A stretch of DNA of 64,000 nucleotides from positions 1,814,341 to 1,878,340 of the forward strand of contig NZ_SIHI01000001.1 in NCBI RefSeq assembly GCF_007859735.1. The letters run 5' to 3'. The number at the start of each line of letters is the position of its first letter. Position 1 is the stretch's first letter. The position numbers and the translations under genes are program-made. Below the pieces are notes generated by a model, which was not told where the DNA came from, searched no databases, and worked only from the letters and a program-made list of their open reading frames with translations. Shown one piece after another: positions 24,768 through 34,337 of the stretch. The stretch comes from Thalassoglobus neptunius (GTDB taxonomy: Bacteria; Planctomycetota; Planctomycetia; Planctomycetales; Planctomycetaceae).

Positions 24768-25826
24768 CTATTCGAGTTCGTGCCCGTCGAGAACTTCGTT
24801 CGCAGGCAATGACCTCGAATTGCTCTTGCTGAACTGCTCGCTGCCAAGAACCCGGAGAGTTGCAAGAAAATTACCGGAGAGGGGAGCGAGATGGCTCATC
24901 CAACGCTGTGTGACTGGGTGGCTGAAACTCAACTGGCAAGCGTGAAGTGCATGTCGCCGGATGGGCAAACCGGTCTCAACTTCACGCGAGGCATTTCCTT
25001 CCGATTTGTTATGAAACGGTTTGACGCGACCGTTTCGCTCATAAAATTCGTCGCCCACAATTGGGTGTCCCAAATGAGCGAGATGAACTCGAATCTGATG
25101 ATTCCGTCCCGTCACCGGCTTGCAGAGAACGAGAGTATGGTCCGCAAACCGCTCGAGAACCTGATACGAGGTCTTCGCGGGTTTCGGCTGCAGAGCGTCG
25201 GGACGACATGACATGAGAACGTGTCGCCCAGTCGGAAGTTTGCCGATCGAACGGTCGATGACTCCCTGATCCTTTTCGATCCGGCCTTCAACCAGAGCGA
25301 GATACGTCTTGCTCACGCGGGACGTCTCAAACGCTTCAGAAAGTCCCACATGAGCCACATGCGTGAGCGCAACGACGATGGCGCCGCTTGTTTGCCGATC
25401 GAGTCGATGGACGATTCCGGGGCGGAGGAGGCCTTTGTACTTCGTGCGTTGATCAAGCAGGTACTGAACCCCATTGCATAGCGTTCCGCTTTGAACCGTT
25501 CCGACGGGATGCACAACCACATCGGGTGGTTTATTCACCACCATGATCCAGTGATCTTCGTAGAGCACTGGCAGCGTGAGTGGTTCCGGTTCAAGGAGTT
25601 TGTCCGGAGGCTCGATCAGTCGAACGCAGACCCGTTGGCCTTCGAAAACCCGTGTGACTTCGTTCACGGGAACCGAGTTGATCGTCACGCCCCCGGCCGC
25701 AGCGATTCGCTGGAGTCTCCAGGTTGTGTAGTTGCGGAAATGACGTGACAAGAACACATCGATGCGATGGCCGCTCAAAAAAGCTTCAACAGTCAATTCG
25801 AAGACAGGAAGCGATTTCACGTCCAA
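24768..25826 (-). CDS. RluA-family pseudouridine synthase
   Basis: A 352-residue enzyme isomerising specific uridines in rRNA or tRNA to pseudouridine. An S4-like RNA-binding region occupies about residues 15-75, followed by the catalytic domain with the family motif HRLDRQTSG containing catalytic Asp143, plus HPVGT and the RNHQIRVHLAHLGHPIVGD motif. The C terminus is about 40 residues longer than in RluD. It lies 20 bases downstream of rfbA on the same strand and is probably co-transcribed with it. The target site cannot be determined. Confidence 0.92.
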   Translation of the reverse strand: MDVKSLPVFELTVEAFLSGHRIDVFLSRHFRNYTTWRLQRIAAAGGVTINSVPVNEVTRVFEGQRVCVRLIEPPDKLLEPEPLTLPVLYEDHWIMVVNKPPDVVVHPVGTVQSGTLCNGVQYLLDQRTKYKGLLRPGIVHRLDRQTSGAIVVALTHVAHVGLSEAFETSRVSKTYLALVEGRIEKDQGVIDRSIGKLPTGRHVLMSCRPDALQPKPAKTSYQVLERFADHTLVLCKPVTGRNHQIRVHLAHLGHPIVGDEFYERNGRVKPFHNKSEGNASREVETGLPIRRHALHACQLSFSHPVTQRWMSHLAPLSGNFLATLRVLGSEQFSKSNSRSLPANEVLDGHELE

Positions 25827-25845
25827 CTGGGGTTCTCATTCGTGT

Positions 25846-26766
25846 TCAGGATTGCTGCGCGATTTTCAACACAGTGGGGTCGCGGCCGTCTTTCAACAGA
25901 TCGAGCAGGTACTGCCCGTAGGTGTTTTTCTTGAGCGGCTCGGCGAGTTTCTCCAACTGCTGGTCGTCAATGTAGCCGAGTTGCCAGACAATTTCCTCCG
26001 GGACGCAGACTTTCTGTCCCTGACGCATTTCGACCGCTTCCATGAAGCTGGACGCCTGAAGCAACGACGATGGAGTCCCGGTATCGAGCCATGCGTAACC
26101 TCGGCCCATCAGCTCGACATTCAGTTTGCCGGCGTCAAGATAGCCTTGATTGACCGAAGTGATCTCGAGTTCACCGCGTGTGGATGGCTTCACGTTTTTG
26201 GCAATCTCAATGACATCGTTGTCATAGAAGTACAGCCCGGTCACAGCGAAACGTGATTTCGGTTTGGCCGGTTTCTCTTCGATGTCGATGGCTTTCCCGC
26301 CTTTGTCGAACGAGATCACCCCGTAACGTTCAGGGTCTCGAACCCGATACGCGAACACAGTCGCTCCGTCTGTCCGGGAGCCAGCATTCATCAACAGCTT
26401 CTGGAAATCATGGCCGTAGAAAATGTTGTCCCCAAGCACGAGGCAGACCCCGTCATCGCCGATGAAGGAATCTCCGATGATGAACGCTTCGGCCAATCCA
26501 CGAGGCTCAGCTTGCTCCGCATATTGGATATTCACACCCAATTGCGAGCCGTCTCCAAGAAGTCGCTGATACTGTGGCAAGTCTTGCGGAGTGCTGATGA
26601 GCAGAATATCGCGAATCCCTGACAGCAGCAGCACGCTGAGGGGGTAGTAGACCATTGGCTTGTCGTAGACCGGAAGAAGCTGCTTGCTCACAACGGAGGT
26701 CATGGGGTGCAAGCGGGTGCCTGCACCACCTGCGAGGATGATTCCCTTTTTGGTTCGCTGGGACAT
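25846..26766 (-). CDS. rfbA: Glucose-1-phosphate thymidylyltransferase
   Basis: A 306-residue sugar nucleotidyltransferase making dTDP-glucose, the first step toward dTDP-rhamnose and related surface sugars. The nucleotide-binding signature [16 protein letters not shown] (8-23) and the [17 protein letters not shown] segment are diagnostic, and the VLGDNIFYG Asp binds metal. Length is typical for RfbA. ATG 26766 with an upstream AAGGCAG is the normal start; further codons upstream are not conserved in character. The later rfb genes are not in the window, but two nucleotide-sugar enzymes occur at 59.5-62 kb. Confidence 0.93.
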   Translation of the reverse strand: MSQRTKKGIILAGGAGTRLHPMTSVVSKQLLPVYDKPMVYYPLSVLLLSGIRDILLISTPQDLPQYQRLLGDGSQLGVNIQYAEQAEPRGLAEAFIIGDSFIGDDGVCLVLGDNIFYGHDFQKLLMNAGSRTDGATVFAYRVRDPERYGVISFDKGGKAIDIEEKPAKPKSRFAVTGLYFYDNDVIEIAKNVKPSTRGELEITSVNQGYLDAGKLNVELMGRGYAWLDTGTPSSLLQASSFMEAVEMRQGQKVCVPEEIVWQLGYIDDQQLEKLAEPLKKNTYGQYLLDLLKDGRDPTVLKIAQQS

Positions 26767-27162
26767 TCTGCTGCCTTTGGTCAGTCGGCCAGTATTGAAG
26801 TGGGGGATTGAAACGGTTCTGACGAGTCGAATCGAAATGAACAAAGTCAATGAGACTTCTCAAGCGACGATAGGTCGGGGGAGTTTCATCCTCAACTGAA
26901 ATCGCGAGTGTCACTCTGAGTGGCTGATAAGTCCTTTTGACTCACAGTCGTATTCGATCATATCCTCACAAACCGCAAAGCTGACGCAAGGACACATCAA
27001 AAATTGCTGTTGATGCTGCAATCGATTTTCCGCACGATCCGGCTCGAATGATCAACATCAACGAAAAAACTCCCAGACATCTTCGGCGATATCTGAGAGT
27101 TCTTTTGATCGCTGCGGTTGCACCTGCACTTTCAAAGTTCTGCAAGTGAAGTGCGGCAACGT
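26767..27162. other. Intergenic region holding a terminator
   Basis: About 400 bases between two genes on the minus strand. The right part holds the terminator of the PQQ-propeller gene; the left part must contain the rfbA promoter, but no clear boxes are seen. No gene recognised. Confidence 0.5.
27062..27105 (-). terminator. Intrinsic terminator of the PQQ-propeller gene
   Basis: A 14-pair hairpin with two mismatches spans 27068-27101 (arms AACTC...ATC and GAT...GAGTT, loop TTCGGC) and is followed on the minus strand by six T. It lies about 60 bases after the stop of the gene at 27163. Confidence 0.85.
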
Positions 27163-28440
27163 TTACTTCTTGATGTCGTAGCAGAGAAGATCGTTCCCTT
27201 CGCGAAGGTACAACTTGCCTTCGAGGATCACGGGATGTGCCCAACTTGGTCGGCCACCGCTTCCTGGAACGGTGAATTCACTGACACGTTCGAACTTCTC
27301 GGGAGTTGCCTTCACCAGCGAAACTTCTCCACTCTGATATCGGAAGTAGAGATGGCCATCAGCTGCGACGACTGAAACTGAACCGGAACCCGTTCCTCGA
27401 CCTTTCCACTTTTGCTCTCCGGTCATCAGATCGGCACAGAACGGAATCGGATTCGAATCAACGCCCCCGTAGATGTAGTCGCCAACGAGAACGACTCCGC
27501 CGTGTTTGTTGGAAAGGTGTGTTTGCAGCGGATAGACAACTTCCATGTTGACCTTGCCCGATCCTGCTGGAACCTGTCGAAGCAATGCTCCTCCGCGATT
27601 GTAACCGGCACAGAAGAAAACGAGGTCGTCACGGACGATTGGAGTGGGGATGACGGCTGTGGTCTTGTCGATGTCGAATGTCCAGAGAAGCTCTCCGTCG
27701 CTGGCACGCACGCCCATCGCTCCACTTCCGGTCGAGTTGACATAAACCTTTTCACCGCCGACATGAGAGATCACGACCGATGCGTGTCCGGCACCTCGAT
27801 CTTCTGGCCGTGACGTTGACCATTTTTTCTCGCCGGTCTTTTTGTCGAGAGCCAGCATCGTGTTTTCAGGTCCTCCGGGAGTGCAGACGAGAGTGTCACC
27901 ATCGATGAGGACGGACTCGCTGTATCCCCAGCTGTCAGCTTTTTTCCCGGAGAACTCTTCCTTGAGGTTTCTGCGCCAGATTTCTTCTCCATCTGTGCTT
28001 GCACAAATGAGTTCCCCGAATGCTGTCAACGCATACACTCGATTTCCGTCAACGGTTGGTGTGCTGCGCGTGCTCTGCCAGTCTTCTTTTCCGTTTTCCC
28101 AGGCGGGGCCGGTTTTCATTTTCCAGATCAAATCTCCGCCATCCTGATCGAGACAAATCAGATATTCATCCGATCCGGAATCCGGAAGGTGATCGCCCAT
28201 CGTGTAAATGCGTCCGTCGACGATGGAAACGCTCGAGTAACCGATTCCCAGTCCCGATGCCTTCCAGAGCAGGGAAGGCCCACCTGATGGCCATTGTTCG
28301 AGAAGATCGGTGTCGGGCGCAACGTTGGTCCGTTCCGGACCGCGAAAGGTCGGCCAATCCTCATCACCGTTGGCGACAGCAGGGATCAAAAGCGAGAGAG
28401 ATAACAATAGCGGCTTACAAATTCTGAAATGAATTGACAT
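27163..28440 (-). CDS. Secreted PQQ-type beta-propeller repeat protein
   Basis: A 425-residue exported propeller protein. The signal peptide (PLLLSLSLLIPAVANG) is followed by DEDWPTFRGPERTN, the start shared with the other two PQQ-like proteins here, and blades such as CLDQDGGDLIWKMKTG and ALDKKTGEKKWSTSR. ATG 28440 is chosen because GGAGAAG precedes it by eight bases; a GTG nine bases upstream is inside that spacing. Quinoprotein catalytic ligands are not evident, so an enzymatic activity is unproven. An intrinsic terminator follows. Confidence 0.87.
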   Translation of the reverse strand: MSIHFRICKPLLLSLSLLIPAVANGDEDWPTFRGPERTNVAPDTDLLEQWPSGGPSLLWKASGLGIGYSSVSIVDGRIYTMGDHLPDSGSDEYLICLDQDGGDLIWKMKTGPAWENGKEDWQSTRSTPTVDGNRVYALTAFGELICASTDGEEIWRRNLKEEFSGKKADSWGYSESVLIDGDTLVCTPGGPENTMLALDKKTGEKKWSTSRPEDRGAGHASVVISHVGGEKVYVNSTGSGAMGVRASDGELLWTFDIDKTTAVIPTPIVRDDLVFFCAGYNRGGALLRQVPAGSGKVNMEVVYPLQTHLSNKHGGVVLVGDYIYGGVDSNPIPFCADLMTGEQKWKGRGTGSGSVSVVAADGHLYFRYQSGEVSLVKATPEKFERVSEFTVPGSGGRPSWAHPVILEGKLYLREGNDLLCYDIKK

Positions 28441-28991
28441 GGCGTTCACTTCTCCTGAGTTGTGATTTCATTCCTTGAAAGATTGACGACCTGCATGTCC
28501 TGGACCGGCAGGGAAAGAGCGTTCACAGGAGTTTCCGATTCCCATTAGTGTTCGTCAATGCTCTGAGGATTGTTGAACTGACAATGTCGGTGAATTTTGA
28601 GAACGCCTTCACACAGAAATAGGGCTCTCTCGACTGTGCTCGGTTTGATCGGTCTTCCCCGGCGAGCTAAAGCGTGAACGCAAATTGACATTATGACGGA
28701 TTTGCGGTGGAACATTTTGATTCCGGTTGGAAACACTTCAACCGGGCTCATCGAATGCTGACGGGGAAGTCGACACATTTTATGGAGCCCTGGCATTCTG
28801 GACGTGCTCCCGAAACTGGATTCACCGAGTGAACGCTTCAGTCACTCATCGAGCAACAAACCGTTTCGGGTTGAGTTTCAGAATCTCAGCCACGGATTGG
28901 CAACTTCGACTTCACGCAAGAAAGGATTGAGAGGGTTCTGTCGATCAGATCACGTTCGGCAAACACTGACGGTTGATACGGAACTCGGTTC
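28441..28991. other. Divergent intergenic region, nothing recognised
   Basis: About 550 bases between the PQQ-propeller gene and the divergent sigma-54 activator gene. Short open frames are present on both strands, but they lack ribosome-binding sites and coding character. I see no clear -24/-12 sigma-54 promoter, hairpin or repeat. Confidence 0.4.
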
Positions 28992-30410
28992 ATGCGGAAT
29001 TCATTGATTCTCACACAGGATTGCCAGCTCTTCAGCGCTCTGCAGGAGCGCGTGCAGCCGTTCGATGTCAACGTTAAGTTTTGTGAGGATGCTGCTTCCG
29101 TCAAAGGCTGGATGAAGCAATTCAAGACATCCTTCCTGTTCCTCGATCTTCGACCATCGCATCACTCTCTCGAAACAGACTCGTTCATCAAAGAGCTGAG
29201 TCGAGAAGGCACCCCTAGACCCACCGTCATCACTCTCAGTGACGGATCGCTGCCGTGTCAGGTTGCTGGTGAACTGTCGCTCGTTGCCGCTGCTCACTTG
29301 ATCTTTGACGAAGAAACATCCCAACTGAATTCATGGGACAAAGATGCTCGTCGCAATTTTGAGCGTGTCATGAGTCGGGACGCGCTGTCTGAGATCCCCC
29401 AGTCGTGCACACTCGCCGGGACTTCACAAAGTCTCACGACTCATCAACCCGAGTTCTTCCAGGTTCTCGAAGACCTTCAACGGGTTGCGCATCGAGATGT
29501 GACTGTCCTGCTCATTGGCGAAACCGGGACCGGTAAAACGACGCTTGCACGCATCATTCATGAACGGTCCAAGCGGTGTGATGCTCCCTTCCAGCAACTG
29601 GCTTGTGGAGCACTGCCAGCTGAGATCATCGAGAGTGAACTCTTCGGTCACATTCGAGGAGCATTCACGGGAGCGGAACGAAATAAGATTGGCCGCTTTC
29701 AGGCAGCAGGCAAGGGAACATTACTTCTCGACGAGATCGACGTCCTCGATGTCAAACAGCAGGCGAAGCTTCTCAAAGTGATTGAGACCGGTGAGTACGA
29801 GATGGTGGGCTCAACTGAGCCGATGCAATCGGACGCGCGACTCATCACCGCCAGCAACATCAATCTCGAAGATTTGACCGGTTCCAATCGGTTTCGATCG
29901 GATCTCTACTACCGTTTGAGCGTGTTGGAGTTTCGGCTTTTACCGCTTAGAGAACGGCCGATCGACATCGTTCCAATGGCTGTAGAATTTGTCGAAGAAT
30001 GCTGTCGGGAACATGAAATTCAGATTCAGTCAATTGATCTCGAATTTCTTCACGCTCTGCAGTCCTACTCGTGGCCCGGCAACATCCGTGAACTCAAAAA
30101 CCATATTCGAAGGGCAGTCTTGTTCGCAGAGAACGGCCGATTACAGAAGTCGGATCTTTCCGCAAAAGTGACGGAGTCGCCCATCACCTCAACGATGAGT
30201 GATCCCGAGTTGTGCGAGAATCAGACGCTTGCCGAACAAGTCGCGGATAACGAACGCGAACTGCTGATGCAGGCACTCGAAGCCAACCGTCACAACCGGA
30301 CTCGGACTGCTCAATCGCTTGGGATCAGTCGTGTTGGTCTCTACAAGAAGATGCGAAGACTCGGGCTGCTGGAAGACTCTTCACGTGGCGACCTGAAACG
30401 CGCGTCATGA
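28992..30410 (+). CDS. Sigma-54-dependent transcriptional activator with receiver-like N terminus
   Basis: A 472-residue NtrC-type regulator. The N-terminal 125 residues look like a degenerate receiver domain with Asp52 (FLFLDLRP) at the phospho-acceptor position but without the usual acidic pair near residues 10-12. The AAA+ domain has Walker A GETGTGKT (176-183), the sigma-54 contact loop GAFTGA (223-228) and Walker B GTLLLDEID (242-250). A Fis-type helix-turn-helix ends the protein (NRTRTAQSLGISRVGLYKKM). No histidine kinase gene is adjacent. Start ATG 28992. Convergent with the methyltransferase gene, eight bases apart. Confidence 0.92.
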   Translation: MRNSLILTQDCQLFSALQERVQPFDVNVKFCEDAASVKGWMKQFKTSFLFLDLRPSHHSLETDSFIKELSREGTPRPTVITLSDGSLPCQVAGELSLVAAAHLIFDEETSQLNSWDKDARRNFERVMSRDALSEIPQSCTLAGTSQSLTTHQPEFFQVLEDLQRVAHRDVTVLLIGETGTGKTTLARIIHERSKRCDAPFQQLACGALPAEIIESELFGHIRGAFTGAERNKIGRFQAAGKGTLLLDEIDVLDVKQQAKLLKVIETGEYEMVGSTEPMQSDARLITASNINLEDLTGSNRFRSDLYYRLSVLEFRLLPLRERPIDIVPMAVEFVEECCREHEIQIQSIDLEFLHALQSYSWPGNIRELKNHIRRAVLFAENGRLQKSDLSAKVTESPITSTMSDPELCENQTLAEQVADNERELLMQALEANRHNRTRTAQSLGISRVGLYKKMRRLGLLEDSSRGDLKRAS

Positions 30411-30418
30411 AGTCGACG

Positions 30419-31714
30419 CTATCTCATCTTCATCCACAGGCACTTCAAGTACTCTGATTCAAGGCAATTCCCCGCGACAGGATGATCCGCTCCCGCTTGT
30501 GTTCGCATGAGGATTTGCGGGAGGCGATTTCCAGTTGCTGCCCGGACGTTGTATGTGAAGTCTGTCATTGAGAGCAGACCGGAACAGCTGCACGAGACAA
30601 GAAATCCATCGGGTGACACAACTTCCGATGCAAGCTGATTCATGTCGTAATACTTCTGCTTGCCGTCATCGAATTCATTTCGACTCCGAATCAACTTCGG
30701 TGGATCGAGAATCACGACATCGAAGGTTTGCTTGTTGCGAATGCTGTCGCGCAGATAGCTGAACGTGTCAGCGTGAATAAACTTGACCGCAGTATGATTG
30801 AGCTTTGCATTTCGTCGGGCCTGTCGAATGGCTTCTTCGTCGAGATCAACTGCGGTCACGGAAGCAGCTCCGGCGAGTGCGCAGTTGATGGCGAATCCTC
30901 CTGTATAACAGCACAAATCCAGAACGCTTTTGCCTTTGCAGAACTCGCGGATTCTTTGTCGGTTGTCACGCTGATCGCAGAAGTAACCGGTCTTGTGACC
31001 TTCGAACGGATGGACCTCGAATTTGGTTCCGTGTTCGGTGACGATGACCGATTCCGGAACTTTTCCGGACTGAAACCCATCCGCAATAAAACCCTCTTGT
31101 TCGAAAGTCATCGGCCCCGGGCGGACGATCCAGTGCGGTATCTTGAGTTGCTGCGACAGGAGACTGGCGAAGGCTTGAGATCGTTGAAACATCCCCAAAC
31201 TAAACGCTTCCACGGAGAGAACGCTTCCGTAAACATCCGCGACGATTCCGGGAAAGCCGTCACCTTCGGCATGAATGACTCGGTAAGCATTCGTGGATTG
31301 CGTCAGTTTCAGTTCGTCATGTCGAAGTCGAATGGCACGCGCGACGTTTTGCTGCCAGTCGCGTCGCGTGATCGAGAAGTCTCCCCACTTGATAATTCGA
31401 ATGGTCGACTCTGCGCGAGGATTCCAGATTCCCAGCCCGATTTTGTCCCCCGAGTCCGAAACGACCCGCACCAGATCTCCATGCTGAGCGGAGGCATCTA
31501 CCGACGCGATGCGTTTTCGGAAAACGGTCGGATGCCGGACGTAGGCTTTCAGTTTCGCGAGAGGAATCGTCGCGTCAGTCGTGACATCCAATTGACGTTG
31601 GAGCGTGTGCGAAGGATCAAGGGGAAAAGTGCTCTTCTTGCGGCGAGGAGGCTTCTTTGAGTGTCTCGCGGAAGTTTTGCGTTTGTCGAATTTGCGTGGC
31701 TGACGAGGTGGCAT
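30419..31714 (-). CDS. Class I rRNA methyltransferase, RlmI-like (PUA plus SAM domain)
   Basis: A 431-residue enzyme of the RlmI/YccW family that methylates cytosine C5 in 23S rRNA. After a basic, disordered N-terminal tail of about 50 residues comes a PUA-like domain (AYVRHPTVFRKRIASVD), then a FPGIVADVYG linker domain and the SAM-binding Rossmann domain with VLDLCCYTGGFAINCA and VVILDPPKL. The Cys in VSCSCSGL fits the catalytic region of the family. The exact rRNA position is inference from family membership. Convergent with the sigma-54 activator. Confidence 0.9.
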   Translation of the reverse strand: MPPRQPRKFDKRKTSARHSKKPPRRKKSTFPLDPSHTLQRQLDVTTDATIPLAKLKAYVRHPTVFRKRIASVDASAQHGDLVRVVSDSGDKIGLGIWNPRAESTIRIIKWGDFSITRRDWQQNVARAIRLRHDELKLTQSTNAYRVIHAEGDGFPGIVADVYGSVLSVEAFSLGMFQRSQAFASLLSQQLKIPHWIVRPGPMTFEQEGFIADGFQSGKVPESVIVTEHGTKFEVHPFEGHKTGYFCDQRDNRQRIREFCKGKSVLDLCCYTGGFAINCALAGAASVTAVDLDEEAIRQARRNAKLNHTAVKFIHADTFSYLRDSIRNKQTFDVVILDPPKLIRSRNEFDDGKQKYYDMNQLASEVVSPDGFLVSCSCSGLLSMTDFTYNVRAATGNRLPQILMRTQAGADHPVAGNCLESEYLKCLWMKMR

Positions 31715-31958
31715 CTTTTTGCGCTACTAAGGCACTTGGGCTTTTGTGCCAATTCAATAGAGACAAAGCCGTGCGACCTCGGTGTATGCACCGGATCGCT
31801 GTGACGGACTTCGTTTCCGAATGCGAACAGTGAGTGAAGATGCTGATCGTACGCAACGTCTGCCGGTCCGGTTACCCAACAGGCCCTTGAAAATCGATAA
31901 AAACTCATTTGAAGCGATCGTGGTCCCCGGATTTCCGAGCGGGACCATGACTCAGAAT

Positions 31959-32816
<858 letters not shown>

Positions 32817-33120
32817 GTCGTTGCCTTCCAGGAAACTGGCGAGAAAATGGATCTGGAAGAAAACTTCCGCGAAAACTCTAGCTCAGCCCTCAGACCGTGC
32901 AGCCTGTGATGCAAAGAGACAACAAGGTGTCGTGCGAATCATGCCGATTATGGGTGATTTGCGAGTGGTGATGATACGAAGTCCGGTTGCCGATCGACTG
33001 CAACTGCGATAATTTGGAAGGGAACGACATGCTTGAGAAACGACATCGAGTGAGCAAACAGTGTCTAAATTGTCCTGATTTTTCCCGCATCCGGTGGATT
33101 CAGTTCCGGAGACCGCTCAC
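32817..33120. other. Divergent intergenic region, nothing recognised
   Basis: About 300 bases between the glycosyltransferase gene and the divergent membrane-protein gene. No clear promoter boxes, hairpin or small gene is seen. Confidence 0.4.
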
Positions 33121-34224
33121 GTGACACTCGTTGATCAATCCGATTCAGATCGGAATTCTGTGGAGAGCGAAACGGGCTCAACGTTTCGAGTGCCTCCGCT
33201 CGTTCAGAAGCCGCCTCGTCCGAGTCGATTGACCTGGCTGGAGCGCAACAGCATTTCTCTCGGCTCCTCAGCCGTGCTGCACATCTGGATCATCGCCGCA
33301 CTCGGTTTCCTCATTTTTCCGGTCATGAGACGCCCGGAGCAATTTGCCGTCGATACAACTGTCCGGTTTGAATCTCCTCCCATTGCAATGGCGGAAGAGA
33401 CAGTCGTGACTGCTTCTTCAGAAGACGCCAAAGTGTCAACATTCGATGCCGTGAGCGAAGAGGACGTGGAGACTCAAGTCGAGGGAGATCTCGGAAACTC
33501 GACCGGAGAACTCGCTTCCACGGTTCAACCAGTGGAAAAAATCGCTCCCGGTGCGAGGTCCGCCGAAGAGAATTCTGCATCGAATGAGGGATCAAAACCT
33601 GACGCCACAGTAATTGGAAATCGCCGAACTCTCGCGGGGGGAAAGTCCGGGGAAGTGACCGTCTCTCTGATCTGGAACACGTTTGACGACCTCGATTTGC
33701 ATGTCTGGAATGCAAACGGCCATCACGTCTGGTTTGGACACCGTGAGAGTCCAGATGGCATGCTCGATGTCGACGCAAACATCATCCCGACCACTGATGA
33801 ACCGATCGAGAACTATTTCGAAGAGAAAGCTCGTCCCGGGTACTATCGCTTTTCCGTCGATCTGTATCGCTGGAGGTCAAACAAGCCCGTTGAGTTCACT
33901 CTGGGCGTCTGGGTGCGTGGCCGGGAAAAACTCTATCGCGGAAGAGTCATGACAGAAATGAAAACTGTCGGAGGCTTCGAACTGGAAATTCCGGAAGATG
34001 GCGAGGATGATCAAATCACTCTGGTCTGGTTGAATGACAATGAAGTTCGCCGAATTGCCATTTCAGAAGAGAAGAAGAAACTGTTCCGCGAAGTTCAGGG
34101 GGTTCGTCGATTTCGCTCCACTGCAACTCGCAAACTTCAGGAATTTATCAGCAAATATCCCGACAGCCTCGAAGCGGTCGAAGCTCAGGAGCTTCTCGAA
34201 TCCATCCAGAAACGCGGTCGATAG
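33121..34224 (+). CDS. Single-pass membrane protein with DUF2135-like extracytoplasmic domain
   Basis: A protein of about 367 residues. One hydrophobic helix (VLHIWIIAALGFLIFPVM) lies near residues 50-70 and is followed by an acidic, Ser/Glu-rich stretch of about 110 residues. The next domain reads VSLIWNTFDDLDLHVW and GHHVWFGHRESPDGMLDVDAN, matching the DUF2135/YfaP pattern of strand, D-L-D-L-H-V and disordered loop. The C-terminal 60 residues are helical and TPR-like. GTG 33121 is chosen because CCGGAGACC lies nine bases before it; an earlier GTG at 33094 lacks such a site. Gene alone; function unknown. Confidence 0.6.
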   Translation: MTLVDQSDSDRNSVESETGSTFRVPPLVQKPPRPSRLTWLERNSISLGSSAVLHIWIIAALGFLIFPVMRRPEQFAVDTTVRFESPPIAMAEETVVTASSEDAKVSTFDAVSEEDVETQVEGDLGNSTGELASTVQPVEKIAPGARSAEENSASNEGSKPDATVIGNRRTLAGGKSGEVTVSLIWNTFDDLDLHVWNANGHHVWFGHRESPDGMLDVDANIIPTTDEPIENYFEEKARPGYYRFSVDLYRWRSNKPVEFTLGVWVRGREKLYRGRVMTEMKTVGGFELEIPEDGEDDQITLVWLNDNEVRRIAISEEKKKLFREVQGVRRFRSTATRKLQEFISKYPDSLEAVEAQELLESIQKRGR

Positions 34225-34337
34225 AACTCAATCAACTCACTGCCGGACGTTGCCCGGATTACCTAAGCCCGTTGCTGAATTTGCACATTAAAATACCTTC
34301 AAGCGACGACTCCAGTTCATAGAAGCGAGAATCATCA

